From Opitutia bacterium (GTDB lineage: Bacteria; Verrucomicrobiota; Verrucomicrobiia; Opitutales; Opitutaceae), in NCBI GenBank assembly GCA_947453695.1, contig CANGHW010000055.1, positions 1-32,231 of the forward strand: a DNA stretch of 32,231 nt, written 5' to 3'. The notes under the pieces are model-generated. The model saw only the letters and a program-made list of their open reading frames with translations. It had not been told where the DNA came from and made no database searches. The stretch's first letter is position 1, and the number at the start of each line of letters is the position of its first letter. The translations under genes and the position numbers were made by a program. Positions 27,972 through 32,231 of the stretch are shown here, in pieces.

Positions 27972-27989
27972 GTCAGGGTTTCCCCTGAC
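27972..27989. other. Symmetric 18-bp hairpin or operator, GAAA loop on the minus strand
   Basis: GTCAGGG (27972-27978), loop TTTC, CCCTGAC (27983-27989): a perfect 7-bp inverted repeat. On the minus strand the loop reads GAAA, a stable GNRA tetraloop. No T-run follows. It lies 17 bases past the lipoprotein stop and about 130 bases upstream of the serralysin start, so it could end or stabilise the lipoprotein transcript or serve as an operator. Confidence 0.5.
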
Positions 27990-28005
27990 CTGCTCCCGCC
28001 CGCGC

Positions 28006-29190
28006 CTATCGCCCCGCTTCGCGGAGCAACTGCTCCCGGCGATCCGGCTGCAGGATCGTGCGCTCCATCCACGCCCGCGCGGCTTCGGGATTCAGGGCGA
28101 GCCAGCGCCGCGCCACTTCATCGACCATTTCATCCCTCCGATCCGGCGCCGGATGATTTGCCAGCCAATCCGCCGCCTGCGCCGGCGAGTCGCGCAACAC
28201 ATCGTCAAACTCGCGCCGCAGCGCGTCTTCACGTTCCAATCCTGGCGGCAGGGGCGACACGGTCCCGCCGCCTCCACCTGTCGTGCCGCGCCCACGCCCG
28301 CCGACCACACTTGCACTCGCGTCGCGCGACGCTCGCGCACCACCCAAGCCCGTCTCGATCCCGGCCAGCGCTGCCTCGCGCGCCGGTCCGGCAGGCAATT
28401 GGCGGGCCCACGCCCACGCCGCGTCCGGCGCCCGCGCCACCCAGGTCTGCGCGATCGCACCTACGATCAGCCATCGGTCGCGCGCCGCCGGCAGCAGCGC
28501 CAATATCTCCACCGCCCGCTCCGGCTCCGTCTGCGCCCACGCGAAACCCATGCTGGTCACCACCCGCGTCCGCTCCTCGTCCGCCGCCAGGCTCCGCGCC
28601 CACGCCAGCGCCGCCGGTGCGTCACGCCGCCCCCACGCCGCCGCGGCAAACCCCACCATCTCATTTCGTCCCGGGCTCGGTGGCTGCGCCGTGATCCCTC
28701 GCAACGCTCCCGTCGCGTCGCGCGCCACCCAGGCGTCGGCCACTGCGAGTCGCACGGCAAATTCCACCGCCGGCGTGTCCTCCGCGAGCGCCCACACCAT
28801 CGCCGCAGCCGGATCGCGCGCCACTCGAAGTCGCGCCACCTCTTCTGCCGCAGCTCTCAGCGCCGGCCCAGGCGCCATCGCCCGCACCACCCACCCGGCC
28901 TTCGCCACATCATCTGCGCCGATCGTCTCCACCACGCCCCGCGCCACGTCGCGTCGTTCCGACCAGGGCAAGAGCGCCAACAACCGGCGTAGCTCCGCAG
29001 CGTTTTCCTCGCGTGCCGCCGCCGTCGCCTGCACCCGCGCCTCGGCCGCCGTCACTGCGGGCACCGGCGCCTTCGGCTCGATCGGCCCCACTATCGGCAT
29101 GCGGATCGGTTTCTCCGGCCCCACATCCGCGACGCAGCCCCCGAGTATGACTGCCACACTGAGACTCGCCATCGCATATCGCGGATTCAC
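28006..29190 (-). CDS. Helical-repeat lipoprotein
   Basis: A 394-residue protein with a lipobox (MASLSVAVILGGCVA, lipidation at Cys19). The mature part consists of about six or seven helical units of 30-35 residues with a repeated pattern of Trp/Ala pairs, such as ARDPAAAMVWALAED, ARDATGALRGI, GRRDAPAALAWARSLAADEE and APDAAWAWARQLPAGP, then ALNPEAARAWMERT. Between unit groups is a Gly/Arg-rich linker (GGRGRGTTGGGGGT). The pattern recalls TPR-like or HEAT-like scaffolds. It is divergent from the ECF sigma factor gene with 120 bases between the starts, and could be its target, regulator or sensor partner; this is inference. No enzyme motif is present. Confidence 0.82.
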   Translation of the reverse strand: MNPRYAMASLSVAVILGGCVADVGPEKPIRMPIVGPIEPKAPVPAVTAAEARVQATAAAREENAAELRRLLALLPWSERRDVARGVVETIGADDVAKAGWVVRAMAPGPALRAAAEEVARLRVARDPAAAMVWALAEDTPAVEFAVRLAVADAWVARDATGALRGITAQPPSPGRNEMVGFAAAAWGRRDAPAALAWARSLAADEERTRVVTSMGFAWAQTEPERAVEILALLPAARDRWLIVGAIAQTWVARAPDAAWAWARQLPAGPAREAALAGIETGLGGARASRDASASVVGGRGRGTTGGGGGTVSPLPPGLEREDALRREFDDVLRDSPAQAADWLANHPAPDRRDEMVDEVARRWLALNPEAARAWMERTILQPDRREQLLREAGR

Positions 29191-29310
29191 GCCCCACCCA
29201 ACTCCGCTTTCGCCCGCGATGCAAACGTGACCTGCCGCCTCGCCTCCATCCCACCGGAGCGATTCTTTGTTCGGTTTTGGATTCGGCGCTGTTTAGTTCG
29301 TTGCACCCGC

Positions 29311-30762
29311 ATGAATGACGATGCCGCTCTCCTCCGTCGCTACGCTACTACCGGCTCGAATTCCGCGTTCACCACTTTGGTCGACCGCTACGTCGATCTC
29401 GTCTACGGTGCCGCCTTCCGCCGCACCGGGAGCGCTCACCACGCCGCGGATGTTGCGCAACAGGTCTTCACCACGTTGGCCCGCGATGCGCAGAAGCTAT
29501 CCCGCCACACGGTCCTCTCCGCCTGGCTGCACACCGCCACCCGCCACGCCGCGCTCAATCTCATGATCTCCGAGCAACGCCGCCGCGCCCGCGAAGTCGC
29601 CGCCCACGCCCTCGCATCCACCGAGGCCGATGCGCCGCTCGAATGGTCCCGCCTCCGTCCTGAACTCGACGCCGCGATCGACGAACTCTCCGAGCCCGAC
29701 CGCGCCGCCGTCGTCCTGCGTTTCCTCGAACAACGCTCGTTCGCCGACATCGGCGCCGCACTCCAAGTCTCCGCCGATGCCGCCCGCGTCCGCACCACGC
29801 GCGCCCTCGATCAGCTCCGCGACATCCTCGCCCGCCGCGGCCTCACCTCCACCGCCGCCGCCGTCGGCACCCTTGTTTCCAGCCAGCCCCTCGTCTCCGC
29901 CCCCACCGGTCTCGCCGCCATCCTCGCCGCCGGCGCTTTGGCCGCGCTCGGCCCGGCTGGCCTCGGCACCACTCCTTCCTTCATGAACGTCAAATACCTC
30001 ACCGCCGCCTCGTTCACCGCCGTCATCGCCTTTGGCGCCGGCGCTTACTTCGGACTCAGCCGCCAGACCGACACTCCGCCGACGCCCGTCGTCGACCTCT
30101 CCCGCACCGCCGCGCTCGTCACGGCTCTCCGCGACGAGAATCTCGCCCTCCGCACGCAGGCCGAACAACTCACCGCGCGTCTTACCGCTCTCGCCAACGC
30201 CCCCAAGCCCCCTCCTCCGCCGGCTCCCGGCAAATCCCGCGGCGAGCAACAGCTGTCTATCCTCAACAACCTCCGCCAGCTCGCCGCCGCCCGCGACCAG
30301 TTCATCTTTGAAGAAAAGCGCCCCCCGATCTCCACCGCCGAGATCGTGGGTTACACGCGCTATATAAAACGCTTCCTCTCCGTCGACGGCGAAGACTACC
30401 GCGGACTGTCCATGGATCCCACCCAGCCCCTTACCGTCACCACCGCCAGTGGCCTTACCGTCACCTACGATACCACCGGCAGCGGCAAAACCACCAAGCC
30501 GGAACTCACCCCCGAAGTCATGCAGGCCAGGGTGCTCCAAAATAAAATCGATCAGGCCGACGCCAAGGTCTCCGCGATGGAGAAGAAAGTCGTGCCCGTG
30601 GCCCGAGCCGCCGAAAAATCCTACCGCGCCGCCAACAACGGCCGCTACGCGCCCAAGCCCGAGGACCTGCTCCCCTACTTTGCCACCCCGCAGGCCGGCG
30701 CTGACTGGGTGGAGTTCATCGAAGCCACCAAGGCTGCTGCCGCCGCCCGGGCCGCAAAGTAG
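29311..30762 (+). CDS. ECF-type sigma factor with transmembrane segment and C-terminal prepilin-like region
   Basis: A 483-residue protein from the ATG at 29311 (an in-frame start at 29227 is less likely). Residues 1-175 form a complete ECF sigma factor: region 2 (TTLVDRYVDLVYGAAFRRTG, HAADVAQQVF, LSAWLHTATRHAALN) and region 4 (LSEPDRAAVVLRFLEQRSFA, DIGAALQVSADAARVRTTRA). A hydrophobic segment (182-212) and a transmembrane helix (YLTAASFTAVIAFGAGAYFG, 229-248) follow, then a coiled coil (about 263-296), a Pro run and a region with INNLRQ-like (NNLRQLAAARDQFIFEEKRP) and YRAANNGRYAPKPEDLLPYF signatures, similar to globular parts of verrucomicrobial pseudopilins. This suggests a membrane-tethered sigma factor. 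No separate anti-sigma gene is adjacent. Confidence 0.88.
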   Translation: MNDDAALLRRYATTGSNSAFTTLVDRYVDLVYGAAFRRTGSAHHAADVAQQVFTTLARDAQKLSRHTVLSAWLHTATRHAALNLMISEQRRRAREVAAHALASTEADAPLEWSRLRPELDAAIDELSEPDRAAVVLRFLEQRSFADIGAALQVSADAARVRTTRALDQLRDILARRGLTSTAAAVGTLVSSQPLVSAPTGLAAILAAGALAALGPAGLGTTPSFMNVKYLTAASFTAVIAFGAGAYFGLSRQTDTPPTPVVDLSRTAALVTALRDENLALRTQAEQLTARLTALANAPKPPPPPAPGKSRGEQQLSILNNLRQLAAARDQFIFEEKRPPISTAEIVGYTRYIKRFLSVDGEDYRGLSMDPTQPLTVTTASGLTVTYDTTGSGKTTKPELTPEVMQARVLQNKIDQADAKVSAMEKKVVPVARAAEKSYRAANNGRYAPKPEDLLPYFATPQAGADWVEFIEATKAAAAARAAK

Positions 30763-30795
30763 TCGCCAGGCCCGCCGCGGTTCGCGCCCATTCCG

Positions 30796-31449
30796 CTACG
30801 CCGGAAACGGCGACCGGCTCGGCAGTCGCGTGAAACCGTTTTGAATGGCGAAGGCCACGAGCTTCGGCGTCCCGCGAATCCGCAGCTTCTGCAGAATCTT
30901 GCTCCGATGCGTCTGCGCCGTGGACGGGGCGATACCCATTCTACTCCCGATCTCTCCGTCGCTCATTCCCTCGCCCACCAGCGCCAGCACTTCCTGTTCA
31001 GCCCGCGACAATACTTTTTCAAACCCGCCCCCGCTCCCCCGCCGCGCCTGCCGCAGCGCAACAAAGGTCGGTGAGAAATACGTCTTCCCCCGCTCGATCG
31101 CTCCCAGCGCCTCTCCCACCACCTCGATCGCACAGGCCGCCTTGTCCAGAAATCCCGGCAGCCCCAACTGCTCGACGCGCATGATCGTGCCATCATCCAC
31201 CTGCCCCGATAGCACGAGGATCCGCGTCGCCGGCGCCCGTCGTTGCAAACGCTCCGCCACGGAAAACCCGCACATGTCCGGCAAACTGAGATCCAGCACC
31301 ACCGCCTCCGGCCGGTGACGCTCGACCAGCGCAATTCCCTCCGCGCCAGTCCCCGCCTCCCCCACCACCTCATGGCCAAACCGCGTCCGACAGGCATGGC
31401 TCACCCCCACGCGGATGATCACATGATCTTCAATCACAACGAGTCTCAT
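30796..31449 (-). CDS. NarL/LuxR family response regulator
   Basis: A 217-residue protein from the ATG at 31449 (the frame extends to 31569 without a receiver-like sequence). The receiver domain has the acidic pocket IEDH (Glu7, Asp8), phosphoacceptor Asp53 (VVLDLSLPDM), Ser81 (LVLSGQVDD) and Lys103 (GFLDKA). The DNA-binding domain is a LuxR-type HTH: LSRAEQEVLALVGEGMSDGE, then IGSRMGIAPSTAQTHRSKIL and QKLRIRGTPKLVAFAIQNGF. No histidine kinase is nearby, so it is an orphan regulator. Its upstream region includes an AT-rich 16-bp palindrome at 31672. Confidence 0.94.
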   Translation of the reverse strand: MRLVVIEDHVIIRVGVSHACRTRFGHEVVGEAGTGAEGIALVERHRPEAVVLDLSLPDMCGFSVAERLQRRAPATRILVLSGQVDDGTIMRVEQLGLPGFLDKAACAIEVVGEALGAIERGKTYFSPTFVALRQARRGSGGGFEKVLSRAEQEVLALVGEGMSDGEIGSRMGIAPSTAQTHRSKILQKLRIRGTPKLVAFAIQNGFTRLPSRSPFPA

Positions 31450-31940
31450 GGCGAAAAGCGTGCCCGTCTGATTGGGGGAAAAACGAGTGGGGCATCGCGA
31501 TCCAGAGCCAAACGCGTGCCGCCGCACGAGTGTAAATCCCCTTAAGACATAGGTTTCTCGTCGCCGCACCCCGCATTACCCGCCCAACCCCGGAGCCGCC
31601 TCCGACCGCTCGTCACAGCTCTTCAGCGAGCAGTGGCATTCACCGCTTCAGTGCCCGCGCCCCCCTCCGCCTACTTAAATTTAAGTATTCTGCAGGCTTT
31701 CCCCTCCCCTCTTCCCTCGCTGGCGTCTCCGCCGTGAAGAGCGCCTCCCACCGCGTCCGCTCGCGCCCCGCCCTATCCCGGTCGCAGCCCGTCGTCGCCA
31801 CCCTCGACGCCGTCACCGCCCCTTCCCGCGCGATCCGGGAATTTTTCCCAGAGAAACGTCCATTCTTCCCAAGTGATCGGCGCGCCGACCTGCTAGTTTG
31901 ATAGCGCCCGCCGCGCTCCCCACTCCGGCCTCTCCCACCC
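31450..31940. other. 491-base divergent regulatory region
   Basis: No plausible gene was found between the response regulator and the patatin-like gene. It contains an AT-rich 16-bp perfect palindrome (31672-31687), a GGGAA-TTT-TTCCC inverted repeat at 31837-31849, and a CCCCTTAAGACATAGG-like stretch near 31540-31555. Both flanking genes start without a clear Shine-Dalgarno sequence. A promoter is presumed for each gene but no reliable -35/-10 pair could be assigned. Confidence 0.5.
31672..31687. promoter_or_regulatory. 16-bp perfect palindrome TACTTAAATTTAAGTA, possible operator
   Basis: The sequence equals its own reverse complement across all 16 bases, with flanking bases C and T that do not pair. 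It is entirely AT-rich except for two bases, in a region of about 70 percent G+C. It lies 223 bases upstream of the response-regulator start and 254 bases upstream of the patatin-like start, between divergent genes. A dimeric regulator could bind here; which one is unknown. Confidence 0.6.
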
Positions 31941-32231
31941 ATGCCCCGCCGCCTCGCCATCACCATTTCCGGCGCCGTTTCCCTCGGCAGCTACGAGGCC
32001 GGCGTCCTCTACGAGATTCTCTCGGCCCTCGAGCGCAATAACCTCGCCGCCACCCGCGACGAAGACCGGGTCGTGATCGACGTGCTCTGCGGTGCCTCCG
32101 CCGGTGGCATGACGGCCGCCATCGCCGCCCAAGTCCTCCTCGATCCCCGCGGCCGGATGAACGGCCCCCACGACAACGCGTTCTACCATCCCTGGGTGCG
32201 CGACGCGGATCTCTCGCTCTTCTTGCAAGAC
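31941..32231 (+). CDS. Patatin-like phospholipase (partial, N-terminal 97 residues)
   Basis: The gene starts at the ATG at 31941 and runs off the right edge. The visible part contains ITISGAVSLGSYEAGVLYEI, corresponding to the oxyanion-hole region of patatins (usually G-G-G-x-R/K-G), and the nucleophile elbow GASAGG within VIDVLCGASAGGMTAAIAAQ. The Ser in GASAG would be the catalytic nucleophile; the partner Asp lies beyond the window. This is a patatin-related lipid acyl hydrolase. The pyrimidine-rich leader (TCTCCCACCC) precedes the ATG without a Shine-Dalgarno sequence. The long upstream region suggests regulation. Confidence 0.9.
   Translation, partial: MPRRLAITISGAVSLGSYEAGVLYEILSALERNNLAATRDEDRVVIDVLCGASAGGMTAAIAAQVLLDPRGRMNGPHDNAFYHPWVRDADLSLFLQD

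Noticed and set aside
31640..31966. Minus-strand frame of 108 codons overlapping the patatin-like start
   Set aside because: Arg/Gly-rich composition typical of antisense frames in GC-rich DNA; it overlaps a recognisable gene start and shows no domain.

Overview
The window looks like a chromosomal segment of a GC-rich, Gram-negative bacterium of the Verrucomicrobiota, most likely order Opitutales (Opitutaceae-like). This placement is inference. It rests on the high G+C, a very large TonB-dependent receptor with an N-terminal carboxypeptidase-like domain, a pseudopilin with a classic N-terminal methylation motif, a membrane-tethered ECF sigma factor, DUF1684/DUF4159/DUF983 genes, Tat-exported oxidoreductases and leaders that mostly lack Shine-Dalgarno sequences. 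There is no rRNA, tRNA, CRISPR array, complete insertion sequence or prophage module.

Layout. 1-337: start of a Tat-exported Gfo/Idh/MocA oxidoreductase that runs off the left edge. 518-2836: a DUF1684 protein, a small exported protein with a duplicated motif, and a YchJ-type SEC-C protein that ends at a strong terminator. 2898-6140: TonB-dependent receptor. 6310-9608: an unknown small protein, a DUF983 membrane protein, a two-domain thioredoxin-fold protein, a DUF3817 membrane protein translationally coupled to a 54-residue CxxC protein, and the ribosome-assembly GTPase EngB. 9771-11807: tRNA-guanine transglycosylase fused to an MnmC-like methyltransferase. 11876-16255: a minus-strand run of L,D-transpeptidase, thioredoxin with a TonB-C-like tail, GMC oxidoreductase and its Tat-signal small subunit. 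16432-21466: a secreted coiled-coil protein, a metallophosphoesterase, a YkgJ-type cysteine-cluster protein, an unknown protein, a DEAD-box helicase and an S4-domain protein. 21484-22164: a pseudopilin gene bracketed by two identical 36-bp direct repeats. 22281-27839: a chemoreceptor fused to hemerythrin, a DUF4159 protein and a serralysin-like metalloprotease. 28006-30762: a helical-repeat lipoprotein divergent from a membrane-anchored ECF sigma factor. 30796-32231: an orphan NarL/LuxR-type response regulator, a 490-bp gap containing an AT-rich 16-bp perfect palindrome, and the start of a patatin-like phospholipase.

Themes. Many genes act in the envelope: redox proteins, L,D-transpeptidase, TonB receptor, lipoprotein and secreted protease. 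Several others act on RNA or ribosomes: Tgt fusion, DEAD helicase, S4 protein and EngB. The most unusual items are the Tgt-MnmC fusion (two wobble-position activities in one polypeptide), the ECF sigma factor with a transmembrane, prepilin-like C-terminal half, the repeat-flanked pseudopilin gene, and the thioredoxin-TonB-C fusion. No new multi-gene defence or mobile system is evident.
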